Shown: piece by piece, positions 34,207-44,087 of the stretch
How the letters are laid out: every line of letters starts with the position of its first letter
Numbering within the stretch: the first letter of the stretch is position 1
Source of the DNA: Nitratireductor pacificus pht-3B
GTDB taxonomy: Bacteria > Pseudomonadota > Alphaproteobacteria > Rhizobiales > Rhizobiaceae
Direction of reading: 5' to 3'
Length of the DNA stretch: 64,000 bases
Assembly (NCBI RefSeq): GCF_000300335.1
Contig: NZ_AMRM01000018.1
Location: 49,773-113,772, forward strand
Notes under the pieces: model-generated
The model's input: the letters and a program-made list of their open reading frames with translations, nothing else
Databases searched by the model: none
Told to the model about the DNA's origin: nothing
Position numbers and translations under genes: made by a program

Positions 34207-34842
34207 TCAGGAATCGTCAGTCTTTCCTCGTGCGGCCTTTTCCATCTCCGTGCGCGTCGAATAGACCCGGTCGACGATCCCCCAGTCGCAGGCTTCCTGC
34301 GCGGTCATGAAGAAGTCGCGGTCGAGCGTGCGCTCCACCTCGTCCTCCGTGCGGCCGCAATGTTCGGCGTAGAGCCGGATCAGGCGCCGCTTCAGCTTGA
34401 TGATGTCCTCGGCATGCCGCTGTATGTCGGAAGCCTGGCCGCGATATCCGCCGGAGGGCTGATGCAGGACGATGCTGGCATTCGCCAGCGCGGCGCGGCG
34501 CCCGGGTTCTCCCGCCATCAGGAGAAACGACCCCATCGACCCGGCGGTACCCATGCAGACGGTCGCAACCGGGCATCGGATGAAGTTCATCGTGTCGTAG
34601 ATGGCGAAGCCGCTCGACACCACGCCGCCCGGGGAGTTGATGTAGAAAGCGATCTCGCGTTCGGGGCTTTCCGATTCCAGAAACAGAAGCTGCGCGCAGA
34701 TGAGCGCGGCGGAATCGTCGTTCACCTCGCCGTTGAGGAAGATGATCCGCTCCCGCAGGAGTCTCGAATAGATGTCGAACGAGCGTTCGCCCCTCGGCGA
34801 TTGCTCCACGACCATGGGGACGAGCGCCATCGTGTCGCGCAT
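34207..34842 (-). CDS. clpP: ATP-dependent Clp protease proteolytic subunit (paralogue)
   Basis: The 211-residue ClpP-type serine protease keeps the triad Ser102 ([11 protein letters not shown]), His127 ([16 protein letters not shown]) and Asp176 (LDRDFFMTA), with spacing of 25 and 49 residues as in the E. coli enzyme. The nucleophile loop reads GTAGSMG instead of the usual GQAASMG. No clpX, clpA or tig gene is near, so this is probably a secondary ClpP, several of which are common in rhizobia. AAGGAG eight bases upstream supports the ATG at 34842; another ATG at 34860 would add six residues. It converges on nadE. Confidence 0.9.
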   Translation of the reverse strand: MRDTMALVPMVVEQSPRGERSFDIYSRLLRERIIFLNGEVNDDSAALICAQLLFLESESPEREIAFYINSPGGVVSSGFAIYDTMNFIRCPVATVCMGTAGSMGSFLLMAGEPGRRAALANASIVLHQPSGGYRGQASDIQRHAEDIIKLKRRLIRLYAEHCGRTEDEVERTLDRDFFMTAQEACDWGIVDRVYSTRTEMEKAARGKTDDS

Positions 34843-34880
34843 GCGCGATCTCCTTTCCATCAGTGAAGGTTTGTGGAGCG

Positions 34881-35231
34881 TCAGGCGGCCTGCGCCATCG
34901 GTGCTCCGTTGCTGTTTGCTGCGGCGCGCGGCAGGGCGGTGTGGGTGAGGCGGAAATGCGTGTTGCCGCCGGGAGCGGGGCTGATCTCGAAGGTCACCAG
35001 CGTTTCGGGCATGTCCGCATCCCCGTCGCGCCAGGCGTAGCGCACCCGCGAGCCGGGTTCGGTATCGAGGATTTCATAGGCCGGCGACGTCCGGCCGTCG
35101 CCTGGTTCACCAAGCCAGTTCGCGGCGAGTTCGGGGATGGTGAGCGCCCGCCAGACCTTTTCGGGAGATGATTCCAGAAGGCACTCCACGACGATGTTTT
35201 CCTTGGTCTTTTCCTCTTCGGCGTCGCTCAT
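34881..35231 (-). CDS. SRPBCC (AHSA1/START-like) domain protein
   Basis: The 116-residue protein has the helix-grip fold: [30 protein letters not shown] at the start, then [11 protein letters not shown] and a beta segment before the last helix. AHSA1-type proteins of this size are often paired with an ArsR repressor and bind a hydrophobic ligand. Its ATG at 35231 overlaps the arsR stop codon (ATGA), giving translational coupling. The ligand is unknown. Confidence 0.88.
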   Translation of the reverse strand: MSDAEEEKTKENIVVECLLESSPEKVWRALTIPELAANWLGEPGDGRTSPAYEILDTEPGSRVRYAWRDGDADMPETLVTFEISPAPGGNTHFRLTHTALPRAAANSNGAPMAQAA

Positions 35232-35542
35232 TGATCCATCTCCTTGAGCAGGGTTTTCAGCCTGTCGATCCGTTCGGGCCAGAAGGCGCGGTAGCGCGTC
35301 AGCCAGTCGACCACCGGGGCAAGCCCGTCCGGCCTGATGCGGTAGAGCATCTGGCGTCCGGTCTTCCGCTCCTCGATCAGGCCGGCGCCGCGCAGCACCG
35401 CGATGTGCTGCGAGACGGCGGGTTGCGAAATGGCCAGCCCCTCGCGCAGCTCGGTCGCATTGCGTTCGCCCGCGCTCAGCCGTTCCAGCATCTGCCTGCG
35501 GGTCGGGTCGGCAAGGGCCCTGAAGATATCCGGTTCGGTCAT
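35228..35542 (-). CDS. ArsR family transcriptional regulator
   Basis: The 104-residue winged-helix repressor has RALADPTRRQMLERLSAGERNATELREGLAISQPAVSQHIAVLRGAGLIEERKTGRQMLYRI, typical of the metal-free ArsR subgroup (SdpR-like). No CxC metal motif is present. An inverted repeat lies eight bases upstream of its ATG, consistent with autorepression. It is the first gene of a two-gene unit with the SRPBCC protein; an MFS gene diverges from it. Confidence 0.92.
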   Translation of the reverse strand: MTEPDIFRALADPTRRQMLERLSAGERNATELREGLAISQPAVSQHIAVLRGAGLIEERKTGRQMLYRIRPDGLAPVVDWLTRYRAFWPERIDRLKTLLKEMDQ

Positions 35543-35549
35543 GTGTGAT

Positions 35550-35569
35550 ACATAAGTTGATTCTTATGT
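35550..35569. promoter_or_regulatory. ArsR-type operator
   Basis: ACATAAG (35550-35556) and CTTATGT (35563-35569) form perfect arms around TTGATT. The form agrees with ArsR/SmtB-type sites. It lies immediately before the arsR ATG at 35542, so a bound repressor would block transcription of arsR and its SRPBCC partner. Seen directly; the binding protein is inferred. Confidence 0.7.
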
Positions 35570-35715
35570 GTTTTGCAAGGGCATGGCGCAACGGATCACG
35601 CCATCGCGGCCATTGCGCTCCTTCGGCAGGCGGCTACGATGCGGGTCGTCGCCTTCACGACCTTCCCGCCGCGCATGCCGGCCCAACATCCGAGTTTCGC
35701 CCCAGGTCCTCGCTC

Positions 35716-36933
35716 ATGTCCTATCTGATCTTTCTGCGCGAAAATGCGCGCTGGCTGGCTGGCGGCTTTCTTCTGACGCTGTTCTCCTCCTTCGGCCAGA
35801 CCTTCTTCATCTCGCTTTCGGCGGGCGATATCCGCAGCGAGTACGGCCTGTCGCATGGGGCGTTCGGAACGCTCTACATGCTGGCCACGCTGGCGAGCGC
35901 CTTCACCCTGCCGCGCCTCGGGCAGATCGTCGACCGCTATTCGGCGCGGGCCGTCACCTGCATCATCGTGCCGATGCTGGCGCTTGCCGCGGTCTCGATG
36001 GCGCTGTCCCACTCGATCGTCCTGCTGGTGGTGACCATCTATCTCCTGCGCCTGTTCGGGCAGGGGATGATGACCCACAATTCGCTGACGGCGATGGGGC
36101 GCTGGTTCTCGGCGCAGCGCGGGAGGGCCGTCTCGATCGCCACGCTGGGACACAATGTCGGCGAGGCGCTGCTGCCTCTCGCCTTCGTCGCGCTGGCCGG
36201 CCTTGTCGGCTGGCGCAACAGCTGGTTGATCGCCGCCGCCATGCTGATCCTCGTCGCCCTGCCGGCGATCAGCGGCCTGATGGCGGTCGAGCGTGCGCCG
36301 CGCGCCAGCGATCCGGCGGCGCGCAGAAGCACGGCGCGCGACTGGACGCGCGGCGAGGTGCTGCGCGACCCGATCTTCTATCTCCTGCTTCTCGGCGTCA
36401 TGGCGCCGGGCTTCATCGGCACCACGGTGTTCTTCCACCAGATCTACCTGGTCGACCTGCGCGGCTGGTCGCTGGAGGTGTTCGCCTCGTCCTTCACCTT
36501 CATGGCGTCGATGACCGTGGTCTTCGCGCTGGTCGCCGGCCAGTTGATCGACCGCTTCTCGGCGGTCGCTCTGCTGCCCGGCTTCCTGATCCCGCTCGCG
36601 GCGGCGTGTCTGGTGCTTGCCGGCTTCGAGGGCCAGTGGAGCGCGTTCGCCTTCATGGGGCTGATGGGGGTCTCCTACGGGTTTTCGTCAACGCTGTTCG
36701 GATCGCTCTGGCCGGAAGTCTACGGACTGAGGCATCTCGGATCGATTCGCGCCCTGACGGTGGCGATCATGGTTTTCGCCACGGCGATGGGGCCGGGCGT
36801 GACCGGGTTTCTCATCGACCGTGGCGTGAGCTACCCGCTGCAGATCGGTGTGATGGGCGTCTACTGCCTTTTCGCCAGCGCCATGCTGCTCGTCGTTTCG
36901 AGAGGGTTGTCGGCGCGTCTGCGGGCCGCGTGA
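35716..36933 (+). CDS. MFS transporter
   Basis: The 405-residue protein has twelve predicted transmembrane helices and MFS features such as SHGAFGTLYMLATLASAFTLPRLGQIVDRYSAR (loop 2-3) and RLFGQGMMTHNSLTAMGRWFSAQRGRAVSIA (helices 4-5). The latter resembles oxalate/formate or monocarboxylate-type carriers. The substrate is not known. The start at 35716 is used because the frame upstream covers the arsR control region. Confidence 0.88.
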   Translation: MSYLIFLRENARWLAGGFLLTLFSSFGQTFFISLSAGDIRSEYGLSHGAFGTLYMLATLASAFTLPRLGQIVDRYSARAVTCIIVPMLALAAVSMALSHSIVLLVVTIYLLRLFGQGMMTHNSLTAMGRWFSAQRGRAVSIATLGHNVGEALLPLAFVALAGLVGWRNSWLIAAAMLILVALPAISGLMAVERAPRASDPAARRSTARDWTRGEVLRDPIFYLLLLGVMAPGFIGTTVFFHQIYLVDLRGWSLEVFASSFTFMASMTVVFALVAGQLIDRFSAVALLPGFLIPLAAACLVLAGFEGQWSAFAFMGLMGVSYGFSSTLFGSLWPEVYGLRHLGSIRALTVAIMVFATAMGPGVTGFLIDRGVSYPLQIGVMGVYCLFASAMLLVVSRGLSARLRAA

Positions 36934-36964
36934 GGCGTGGCTGGGTATATCGCGCGAGAGGGGC

Positions 36965-36993
36965 TTGGCGAAGCGGATCGGCTTCGCTATAAA
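36965..36993 (+). promoter_or_regulatory. putative promoter for the leader peptide and ABC exporter
   Basis: TTGGCG (36965-36970) and TATAAA (36988-36993) are 17 bp apart. Transcription would begin near 37000, leaving about 28 nt before the leader peptide's start and 270 nt before the exporter. The match is strong for this GC-rich genome, but it is judged by consensus alone. Confidence 0.5.
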
Positions 36994-37027
36994 CGCGCTC
37001 TTGTTTTCGCTCTCTCGGGAGGTTTGC

Positions 37028-37069
37028 ATGCCAGCTTTCTCCAATCCTATCCTGGGCAGCGCTCGCTGA
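37028..37069 (+). CDS. 13-residue leader peptide upstream of the ABC exporter
   Basis: An ATG at 37028 is preceded by an ideal Shine-Dalgarno, GGGAGG (37017-37022), with five bases of spacing. It encodes MPAFSNPILGSAR and stops at TGA. It lies about 35 bp after a good promoter and about 180 bp before the ABC transporter, with a GC-rich hairpin (37086-37101) following its stop. The combination fits a regulatory leader peptide. There is no run of one amino acid, so classical amino-acid attenuation is unlikely; ribosome stalling by an antibiotic or other ligand is an alternative. The exporter's ribosome-binding site is inside a second hairpin. Confidence 0.5.
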   Translation: MPAFSNPILGSAR

Positions 37070-37240
37070 CCGACTGACTTGTTGCGGCCGCCTCTGCGGC
37101 CCCCAAAGCCGGCGGTTCATCGCGCGACTGCGCATGACGTCCTCCGCTCGACAGCGGCTGGACGCCGTTCCGATTGCCGGCGCACCCTTCTCGACAATCA
37201 GCTTTTCCCCGCGCCAGCACCCGTAATCCGTTTTTCGGGA

Positions 37241-37260
37241 CCGGAAGCACATGCTTCCGG
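37241..37260 (+). promoter_or_regulatory. hairpin over the ribosome-binding site of the ABC exporter
   Basis: CCGGAAG (37241-37247) and CTTCCGG (37254-37260) pair perfectly around CACATG. The 5' arm includes the GGAAG purine stretch for the ATG at 37251, and that ATG is in the loop; the 3' arm contains the CGGAA before the ATG at 37269. Such a structure would lower initiation until opened. The preceding CCGTTTTTCGG suggests the hairpin may derive from an intergenic repeat. Confidence 0.5.
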
Positions 37261-37268
37261 AATGCATA

Positions 37269-39071
37269 ATGACCCTTTTGCGCAAGGCCCTGCGGGGCAA
37301 CGCTTTTCACAGCGTGTTCGCCTTCACGTTCCGGCACTGGCGGCGCCAGCCCGTGCGGCTGACGATCATCGTTCTCCTGGTTCTGATCGCCACCATGGCG
37401 GATGTCCTGACGCCGCTCTATTCCGGCCGTCTGGTCGATGCCGTGGCCAATGGGGCGGCAAGCGACGAGACGGCGTGGAACGCAGCCCTGTCCGCCTTCT
37501 TCATGCTGCTCGGCCTGTCGGCCAGCGCGATCGTCGCGCGCCATTTCGCCTTCACTGCGATCATCCACCTGTCGCTGAAGATGATGGCGGACATCGCTGC
37601 CGATGCGTTCGCGCACGTCCAGCGCTTCTCGACCGATTGGCACGCCAACAGCTTTGCCGGTTCGACCGTGCGAAAGGTGACGCGCGGCATGTGGGCGCTC
37701 GATCTCCTGAACGACACGCTTTTGGTGGCGCTGCTGCCGTCGGCGGTGATGCTGGTCGGCTCGACGCTGCTGCTCGGCTGGTACTGGCCGATGATGGGCG
37801 TGATCATCGCGGTCGGCACGATCCTCTATGTGGCGATGACGGTCGCTCTGTCGCTGTTCTATGTGGCGCCGGCCGCCAGCCTTGCCAACAGCTGGGACAC
37901 GCGGCTCGGCGGTGCGCTGGCCGACGCGGTCTCGTGCAACTCGGTCGTCAAGGCATTCGGCGCAGAGGCGCGCGAGGATGCGCGGCTGGCGGGCGTTACC
38001 GCCAGATGGCGCGGCCGGACGCATCGCGCCTGGATGCGGGGCACCTATAACGGCACGTCGCAGGGCGTCACGCTGCTCTTCCTGAGGGCGGCGGTGATCG
38101 GCTTCGCGGTGCTCTTGTGGGCGCGCGGCCAGGCGAGCGCCGGCGACATCACCTTCGTGCTGACGGCCTTCTTCGTGCTTCAGGGCTATCTGCGTGACGT
38201 GGGCATGCATGTCCGCAACGTGCAGCGCTCGGTCAACGAGATGGAGGAACTGGTCGACATCCAGGCCGAACCGCTCGGCGTGGCCGACAAGCCCGAGGCA
38301 CAGCCGGCCGTCGTCGGGGCAGGGCGCATCGACTTCGAGAACGTCACCTTCCACTATGGCGGCCATGACGAACCGCTTTACAGGGACTTCTCGGTGTCGA
38401 TCCGCGCTGGCGAGCGGGTCGGTCTGGTCGGGCATTCCGGCTCCGGCAAGACGACCTTCGTCAAGCTAATCCAGCGGCTCTACGACCTGACGGACGGGCG
38501 CATCCTGATCGACGGACAGGACATCGGAACCGTTCAGCAGGCGTCGCTGCGCGCGCAGATCGCCATCGTGCAGCAGGAGCCGATCCTGTTCCACAGGTCG
38601 CTGGCGGAGAACATCGCCTATGCCAGGCCGGGCGCCAGCCAGGAGGAAATCGAGCATGCGGCACGGCTCGCCAGCGCCGACGACTTCATCCGCCGGCTGC
38701 CGAAAGGCTATGGCACGCTGGTGGGCGAGCGGGGTGTAAAGCTGTCGGGTGGCGAGCGCCAGCGCGTCGCCATCGCGCGGGCGTTCCTCGCTGATGCGCC
38801 GATCCTGATCCTCGACGAGGCGACGTCCAGCCTCGATTCGGAATCGGAGGTGCTGATCCAGCAGGCGATGGAGCGGCTGATGGTCGGCCGCACGACGCTG
38901 GTCATCGCGCACCGGCTCTCGACGGTGCGCTCGCTCGACCGGCTTCTCGTGTTCGACAAGGGCCGCATCGCCGAGGAAGGCGACCACGCCTCGCTGATCC
39001 GGCTCGAAGGCGGAATCTACCGCAGGCTGTTCGAGCGGCAGGCGCTCGAACTGACGAAGGGGTTCGCCTGA
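37269..39071 (+). CDS. ABC transporter, fused permease and ATP-binding protein (exporter type)
   Basis: The protein of about 600 residues has an N-terminal six-helix transmembrane domain (about 15-310) and a C-terminal ATPase with Walker A GHSGSGKTT, Q-loop VQQEPILF, signature LSGGERQR, Walker B ILILDEATSSLD and switch His in AHRLS. It resembles MsbA/Atm1-type homodimeric exporters. The substrate is unknown. In-frame starts exist at 37251 and 37269; homologous N termini favour 37269. The upstream transcript has a leader peptide and a hairpin over both ribosome-binding sites. A hairpin follows the gene before gltX. Confidence 0.92.
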   Translation: MTLLRKALRGNAFHSVFAFTFRHWRRQPVRLTIIVLLVLIATMADVLTPLYSGRLVDAVANGAASDETAWNAALSAFFMLLGLSASAIVARHFAFTAIIHLSLKMMADIAADAFAHVQRFSTDWHANSFAGSTVRKVTRGMWALDLLNDTLLVALLPSAVMLVGSTLLLGWYWPMMGVIIAVGTILYVAMTVALSLFYVAPAASLANSWDTRLGGALADAVSCNSVVKAFGAEAREDARLAGVTARWRGRTHRAWMRGTYNGTSQGVTLLFLRAAVIGFAVLLWARGQASAGDITFVLTAFFVLQGYLRDVGMHVRNVQRSVNEMEELVDIQAEPLGVADKPEAQPAVVGAGRIDFENVTFHYGGHDEPLYRDFSVSIRAGERVGLVGHSGSGKTTFVKLIQRLYDLTDGRILIDGQDIGTVQQASLRAQIAIVQQEPILFHRSLAENIAYARPGASQEEIEHAARLASADDFIRRLPKGYGTLVGERGVKLSGGERQRVAIARAFLADAPILILDEATSSLDSESEVLIQQAMERLMVGRTTLVIAHRLSTVRSLDRLLVFDKGRIAEEGDHASLIRLEGGIYRRLFERQALELTKGFA

Positions 39072-39082
39072 GAACCATCGGA

Positions 39083-39106
39083 CGGGCCGCCGGGTTCGGC
39101 GGCCCG
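39083..39106 (+). terminator. GC-rich hairpin between the ABC exporter and gltX
   Basis: CGGGCCGCC (39083-39091) and GGCGGCCCG (39098-39106) form a 9-bp stem with a six-base loop. Only CCTTG follows, so termination may be weak, and some read-through into gltX is possible. Confidence 0.5.
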
Positions 39107-39143
39107 CCTTGCCAAGGAAGAAGGCTTCGGCTACGCCGCAATC

Positions 39144-40517
39144 ATGACAGTCACCGTTCGTTTCGCGCCGTCTCCGACCGGCCATATCCACATCGGCAAC
39201 GCGCGCACCGCGCTCTTCAACTGGCTCTATGCGCAACAGCACCAGGGCCGCTTCATCCTGCGTTTCGACGATACGGACAGGGAGCGCTCGAAGGCGGCCT
39301 ATGCGGAGGGCATTGCGCACGATCTCGCCTGGCTCGGCATCCGGCCCGACGACACCGTCTCCCAATCGGCCCGTTTCGCGAAATACGACGCGGCGGCGGA
39401 AGCGCTGAAGGCGGCGGGGCTGCTCTATGCATGCTACGAGACACCGGAAGAATTGGAGCGGCGGCGCAAGATCCGCCTCACGCGCCGCCTGCCGCCGGTC
39501 TACGGGCGTGAAGCGCTGAAGCTGACCGATGAAGAGAAAGCGGCTTTCGAGGCCGAGGGGCGCAAGCCGCACTGGCGCTTCCTGCTGCCCAACTTTTCCG
39601 AAACGCCGTTCGATCCGGTGCGCACGGAGATGCGCTGGGAGGATGTGGTGCGGGGACCGCAGACCGTCGATCTGGCGTCGATGTCTGATCCCGTGCTCAT
39701 CCGCGCCGACGGCACCTATCTCTACACGCTGCCTTCGGTGGTGGACGATATCGACCTCGGTGTCAGCCACGTCATTCGCGGCGACGACCATGTCACCAAC
39801 ACGGGTGCGCAGATCGTCCTGTTCGAGGCCTTGGGCGCGCCACCGCCGGCCTTCGGGCACCACAACCTGCTCACCACCGTTTCGGGCGAGGGGCTTTCCA
39901 AGCGGTCGGGGGCGCTTTCGATCGCCAGCCTGCGCGAGGACGGGATCGAGCCGATGGCTGTCGCCTCGCTCGCGGTCCTGATCGGCACGTCTGAAAACGT
40001 CGCGGCGGCGGCCAGCATGCAGGAACTGGCCGACCGTTTTGCGCCGACGGCGACCTCCAGATCGGCCGCGAAGTTCGACCCGCTCGAACTCGCCGCGCTC
40101 AGCCGCCATCTCATTCAGGCGATGCCGTTTGCGGAGGCGGCCGGACGGTTGGCGGCGCTCGGCATCGCCGGCGACAGGGCGGAAGCCTTCTGGTTGGCCG
40201 TGCGCGGCAATCTCGACCGGATGGACGATGCGCTCGACTGGTGGCGGATTGTCACGGAAGCGCCCGATCCGGAAGGCGCGCTTTCCGAGGAGGATCGGGC
40301 GTTCGTGAAGGAAGCGATGCTGCATCTGCCGGCCGAGCCGTGGGATGCGGGAACGTGGCGGGCATGGACGGATGCGGTGAAGGCCGCGACCGGGCGCAAG
40401 GGCAGGGCTCTGTTCATGCCCCTTCGGCTGGCGCTTACCGGGCGCGGTGCTGGGCCGGAGCTCGCAGATCTATTGCCTCTTCTGGGTCGGGAAGAAACTC
40501 TGGCCCGACAATCCTGA
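39144..40517 (+). CDS. gltX: glutamyl-tRNA synthetase
   Basis: The 457-residue class I synthetase has the HIGH-type motif [21 protein letters not shown] and the KMSKS-type motif [10 protein letters not shown]. The Rossmann fold, CP1 and anticodon-binding parts are complete. Many alphaproteobacteria have two GluRS enzymes and use one to mischarge tRNA-Gln for the amidotransferase route; which one this is cannot be told. Its last 83 bases overlap the end of the convergent DUF2865 gene. It starts at 39144 with ATG. Confidence 0.96.
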   Translation: MTVTVRFAPSPTGHIHIGNARTALFNWLYAQQHQGRFILRFDDTDRERSKAAYAEGIAHDLAWLGIRPDDTVSQSARFAKYDAAAEALKAAGLLYACYETPEELERRRKIRLTRRLPPVYGREALKLTDEEKAAFEAEGRKPHWRFLLPNFSETPFDPVRTEMRWEDVVRGPQTVDLASMSDPVLIRADGTYLYTLPSVVDDIDLGVSHVIRGDDHVTNTGAQIVLFEALGAPPPAFGHHNLLTTVSGEGLSKRSGALSIASLREDGIEPMAVASLAVLIGTSENVAAAASMQELADRFAPTATSRSAAKFDPLELAALSRHLIQAMPFAEAAGRLAALGIAGDRAEAFWLAVRGNLDRMDDALDWWRIVTEAPDPEGALSEEDRAFVKEAMLHLPAEPWDAGTWRAWTDAVKAATGRKGRALFMPLRLALTGRGAGPELADLLPLLGREETLARQS

Positions 40518-41556
40518 CGCGGCGCGGTTCGCTGGAAGCAGCGGGGGCCACCGGGGTGACTTCTTGCTCGGGCGGCGCCTCGGTTTCCAGCGTGGCGCTT
40601 GCCACCATGTCCGGCGAAGGCCGCGGCGTGGGCACCACGTGGAAGCTCCCGCCCGCCGGCGCATTGCCGTCGGCGGAAGGCGTTTCTTCCGGTGCGGGTT
40701 GCGCGCCGGCGGAACCCGTCGCCAGACTGTCATCGACAGGCGCCTCGCCGGCGACGACCGAGAAATTCCGGCTCGGCTGGCAGCCGCAGACCTTCTTGCT
40801 GACGCCGTTGAGCCGGTAGCTGAATGCCTTCGGCAGATCGCGGTACGGCGTACCGGTCGCGACCGAGACCATATCCTCCGATTCCTCTTTCAGCACGTCA
40901 TGCGCGTAGAGCGCGACCTCGGCGCCCGGGCATCGCGCCTGACAGGTCTTCTGGTCGCGATCGAACATGTCTTTCGAGACGGAGAATGAGATCGGGAAGT
41001 AATAGCCGTCGCATGTGCGCACGCACATCGTCTGATAGACGTCGCCGGAGCGGCGCAGCGGGCTGGCGGCCTCCTGCGCCCGGCGCGCGGCCTTGCCGGC
41101 GCCGGCGGGCGCGGAGACCGTCTTGACGGCGGGCTTCTGATTGCAGCCATTGGCGCGCATCGAGGCCAGGATGCGGTTCCGGTCACGACCGGAACCGGGG
41201 CGCCCGCTGCGGTCCAGCCGCATCTGCAGCTTCCAGATGTTGTTTTCCATGCTCGCCGCGGATTTCCGCAAGGTTGCGCAGTGCGCGACATTGTTGCTGA
41301 AGATGCCGAAACCGCACTGCGCCTGCCTGATCTGCGCACGGACCTTGCCGAGCTGGACGTTCTGCTGGGCAATGGCGTTCTGCAGCTTCCGGGCCTGCGC
41401 GCCGGAAGACCCGCGCCCCGCCATCTTGAGTTCGGCGGCCAGGTTGCGGCAAGCCTGGGACTGGCCATAGGCGGTGTCCGCCGTCGCGGAAAGCCCGGCG
41501 CCAAACCCCAGAATCAGACAAAACGCGCGAAAAACCGATCCGCGACCCGTGTCCAT
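40435..41556 (-). CDS. DUF2865 domain-containing protein
   Basis: The 373-residue protein has a signal peptide (about 1-30, ending AYG), a Cys-containing middle region with coiled character (about 35-130), and the DUF2865 core [44 protein letters not shown] plus [15 protein letters not shown] Pro/Ala/Glu-rich low-complexity tail makes up the last 90 residues. DUF2865 is largely Rhizobiales-specific and unstudied; the conserved cysteines suggest disulfides in the periplasm. The stop lies inside the 3' end of gltX, giving an 83-bp tail-to-tail overlap. The ATG at 41556 is chosen because it begins the signal peptide. Confidence 0.88.
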   Translation of the reverse strand: MDTGRGSVFRAFCLILGFGAGLSATADTAYGQSQACRNLAAELKMAGRGSSGAQARKLQNAIAQQNVQLGKVRAQIRQAQCGFGIFSNNVAHCATLRKSAASMENNIWKLQMRLDRSGRPGSGRDRNRILASMRANGCNQKPAVKTVSAPAGAGKAARRAQEAASPLRRSGDVYQTMCVRTCDGYYFPISFSVSKDMFDRDQKTCQARCPGAEVALYAHDVLKEESEDMVSVATGTPYRDLPKAFSYRLNGVSKKVCGCQPSRNFSVVAGEAPVDDSLATGSAGAQPAPEETPSADGNAPAGGSFHVVPTPRPSPDMVASATLETEAPPEQEVTPVAPAASSEPRRVRIVGPEFLPDPEEAIDLRAPAQHRAR

Positions 41557-41732
41557 AACGCCCCCAATGGCGCAGGTCACCCGCTCGAGGGCGATGCGCC
41601 GACAAAATCCCTGATAGAAACCCGCAAGGCAATTCAACCATATCGTGGGGTGAAATTCCACCCTAGCCGGCCGAGGTTAAGCCGGCGTTAGAGCCGTATG
41701 GTAAATTTCGCACGCATGAACAGGCGAGAATG

Positions 41733-41758
41733 GTGCATCGCGCCCGCGCGCGATGCAC
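41733..41758 (-). terminator. hairpin after maeB
   Basis: GTGCATCGCG (41733-41742) and CGCGATGCAC (41749-41758) are perfect 10-bp arms with a six-base loop. It is just past the maeB stop on that strand, in the gap before DUF2865. The sequence after it on the minus strand is only weakly T-rich. Confidence 0.5.
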
Positions 41759-41771
41759 TCCCCGCCGACCG

Positions 41772-44087
41772 TCAGCCGTCCGCGATCGCCTTGCTCTTCT
41801 GCAGGGCCTCGACGGCCGCGAGCGCCGTCATGTTGACCACGCCGCGCGAGGTCACCGAGGGCGTCAGGATATGCGCCGGCCTGGCGGTTCCAAGCAGGAT
41901 GGGGCCGACATGCAGCGCGTCCGTCATGGTCTTGAGTGTCGTCAGCGTGATGTTCGCCGCGTCGAGATTGGGGAAGACCAGAAGATTGGCTTCGCCGGCA
42001 AGGCGCGCCTGGGGATAGACCCGCTGGCGGAGGGTCTCGGAGAGTGCAGAGTCTCCGTGCATCTCGCCGTCGGACACCAGGTCCGGGGCGATCCTTCTCA
42101 GAAGGTCGGCGGCCTCGCGCATTTTCAGCGCGCTCTCGGAATCGCGCGAGCCGAAGTTCGAGTGCGACAGCAGCGCCGCCTTCGGTTCGATGCCGAAGCG
42201 GCGGATTTCTTCGGCGGCGAGCACCGTCATCTCGGCGATCTCCGAGGCGGTCGGGCACATGGTGACATAGGTGTCGGTGAGGAAGATCACGCCCTGCTGC
42301 GAGATCAGCATCGACAGGGCGGACAGTTCGCCGACGCCCTCGCGCCGGCCGATGATCATGTCGACATAGCGCAGGTGCCGCTCGAACCGTCCTTCCAGGC
42401 CGCAGATCATCGCGTCGGCCTCGTCGCGCATCATGGCGATGGCGGCGATCACCGTCGTGTTGGTGCGCACCAGCGTGCGGGCCGCCTCCGGCGTCACGCC
42501 GCGGCGCCCGGCGAGCTGTACCAGGAGATCGACATAATGGCGGTAGCGCGGATCGTCTTCCGGGTTGATGATGGCGAAATCCTCGCCGGGCCGGATGCGC
42601 AGGCCGTAGCGCTTGAGCCGCGTTTCGACCACCTGCGGGCGGCCGATGATGATCGGCTCGGCGATGCCTTCCTCGATGACCACCTGGGCAGCCCGCAGCA
42701 CGCGCTCGTCTTCGCCGTTGGCGTAGATGACCCGCTTGCGCCCCGCGCCCTTGGCGGCGGAGAAGACCGGCTTCATGACGAGACCCGAGCGGAAGATGAA
42801 GCGGTTCAGCCGATCGAGATATTGATCCATGTCGGCGATCGGGCGCGCGGCGACGCCGCTGTCCATGGCCGCCTTCGCGACGGCCGGCGCGATGCGCAGG
42901 ATGAGCCGCGGATCGAAGGGCGAGGGGATCAGGAAATCGGGACCGAAGATCGGCGTCTCGCCGGAATAGGCACGTGCGGCGACATCGGAGGGTTCTTCGC
43001 GTGCCAGCGCGGCGATGGCCTTGACGGCGGCGCGCTTCATCTCCTCGTTGATCGCGGTGGCGTTCACGTCGAGCGCGCCACGGAAGATGTAGGGGAAGCA
43101 CAGGACGTTGTTGACCTGGTTGGGGAAATCCGAGCGTCCCGTGCAGATCATCGCGTCGGGCCGCGCCTCGCGGGCGACGTCGGGCATGATCTCCGGTACG
43201 GGGTTCGCCAGCGCCAGGATGAGCGGCCGCGCGGCCATGCCCGCCAGCATCTCCGGTTTCAGCACGCCTGCGGCGGAAAGGCCGAGGAAGACATCCGCGC
43301 CGCCGATGACCTCGGTCAGGGTGCGCGCCTTGGTCTTCTTCACATAGGGCGCCTTCCAGCGGTCCATCTCCTCCTTGCGGCCCTCATAGACCACGCCGTG
43401 CCGGTCGGTCAGCCAGATGTTCTCCGGTTGCGCACCCAGCGAGACCAGCAGGTTGAGACAGGCGAGGGCGGCCGCACCTGCGCCCGACGAGACGATCTTC
43501 GCATCGGCGATGTTCTTGCCGGCGAGCTCGAGGGCGTTGAGCGTGGCCGCCGCGACGATGATCGCCGTGCCGTGCTGGTCGTCGTGAAACACGGGGATGC
43601 CCATGCGCGCCTTCAGCTGCTCCTCGACCTCGAAGCACTCGGGCGCCTTGATGTCCTCCAGATTGATGCCGCCGAACGTCGGCTCGAGCGCCGCGACGGT
43701 TTCGACCATTCGGTCGATTTCGGGCGCGTCGATCTCGATGTCGAAGACGTCGATGCCGGCGAACTTCTTGAACAGGACGGCCTTGCCCTCCATCACGGGC
43801 TTCGAGGCAAGCGGTCCGATATTGCCGAGGCCCAGAACGGCCGAGCCGTTGGAGACGACCGCCACGAGGTTGGCACGCGCCGTGTAGTCGGCGGCGCGGC
43901 TCGGATCCTCATGGATCGCCATGCACGGGACGGCGACGCCCGGCGAGTAGGCAAGCGCCAGATCGCGCTGGTTGCCGAGCGGCTTGGTCGCCTGGATCCC
44001 GAGCTTGCCGGGCGTGGGGTGGCTGTGGAAGTAGAGCGCTGCCTCGTCGAACTCGGATTTCGCGGGCTTCTTGGGCTTGGACGACAT
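41772..44087 (-). CDS. maeB: NADP-dependent malic enzyme with phosphotransacetylase-like domain
   Basis: The 771-residue protein joins a malic-enzyme domain (about 1-430) to a C-terminal phosphotransacetylase-like domain (about 440-771), the MaeB layout. Malic-enzyme features are [54 protein letters not shown] and the NADP-binding [11 protein letters not shown]. It oxidatively decarboxylates malate to pyruvate. The PTA-like part usually has no acetyltransferase activity in these fusions and serves oligomerisation or regulation by acetyl-CoA (family knowledge). The ATG at 44087 is used; upstream in-frame ATGs lack better ribosome sites. Confidence 0.96.
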   Translation of the reverse strand: MSSKPKKPAKSEFDEAALYFHSHPTPGKLGIQATKPLGNQRDLALAYSPGVAVPCMAIHEDPSRAADYTARANLVAVVSNGSAVLGLGNIGPLASKPVMEGKAVLFKKFAGIDVFDIEIDAPEIDRMVETVAALEPTFGGINLEDIKAPECFEVEEQLKARMGIPVFHDDQHGTAIIVAAATLNALELAGKNIADAKIVSSGAGAAALACLNLLVSLGAQPENIWLTDRHGVVYEGRKEEMDRWKAPYVKKTKARTLTEVIGGADVFLGLSAAGVLKPEMLAGMAARPLILALANPVPEIMPDVAREARPDAMICTGRSDFPNQVNNVLCFPYIFRGALDVNATAINEEMKRAAVKAIAALAREEPSDVAARAYSGETPIFGPDFLIPSPFDPRLILRIAPAVAKAAMDSGVAARPIADMDQYLDRLNRFIFRSGLVMKPVFSAAKGAGRKRVIYANGEDERVLRAAQVVIEEGIAEPIIIGRPQVVETRLKRYGLRIRPGEDFAIINPEDDPRYRHYVDLLVQLAGRRGVTPEAARTLVRTNTTVIAAIAMMRDEADAMICGLEGRFERHLRYVDMIIGRREGVGELSALSMLISQQGVIFLTDTYVTMCPTASEIAEMTVLAAEEIRRFGIEPKAALLSHSNFGSRDSESALKMREAADLLRRIAPDLVSDGEMHGDSALSETLRQRVYPQARLAGEANLLVFPNLDAANITLTTLKTMTDALHVGPILLGTARPAHILTPSVTSRGVVNMTALAAVEALQKSKAIADG

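Noticed and set aside
38466..40325. 619-codon minus-strand frame across the ABC exporter and gltX
   Set aside because: It covers two well-identified genes antisense and has no recognisable family.
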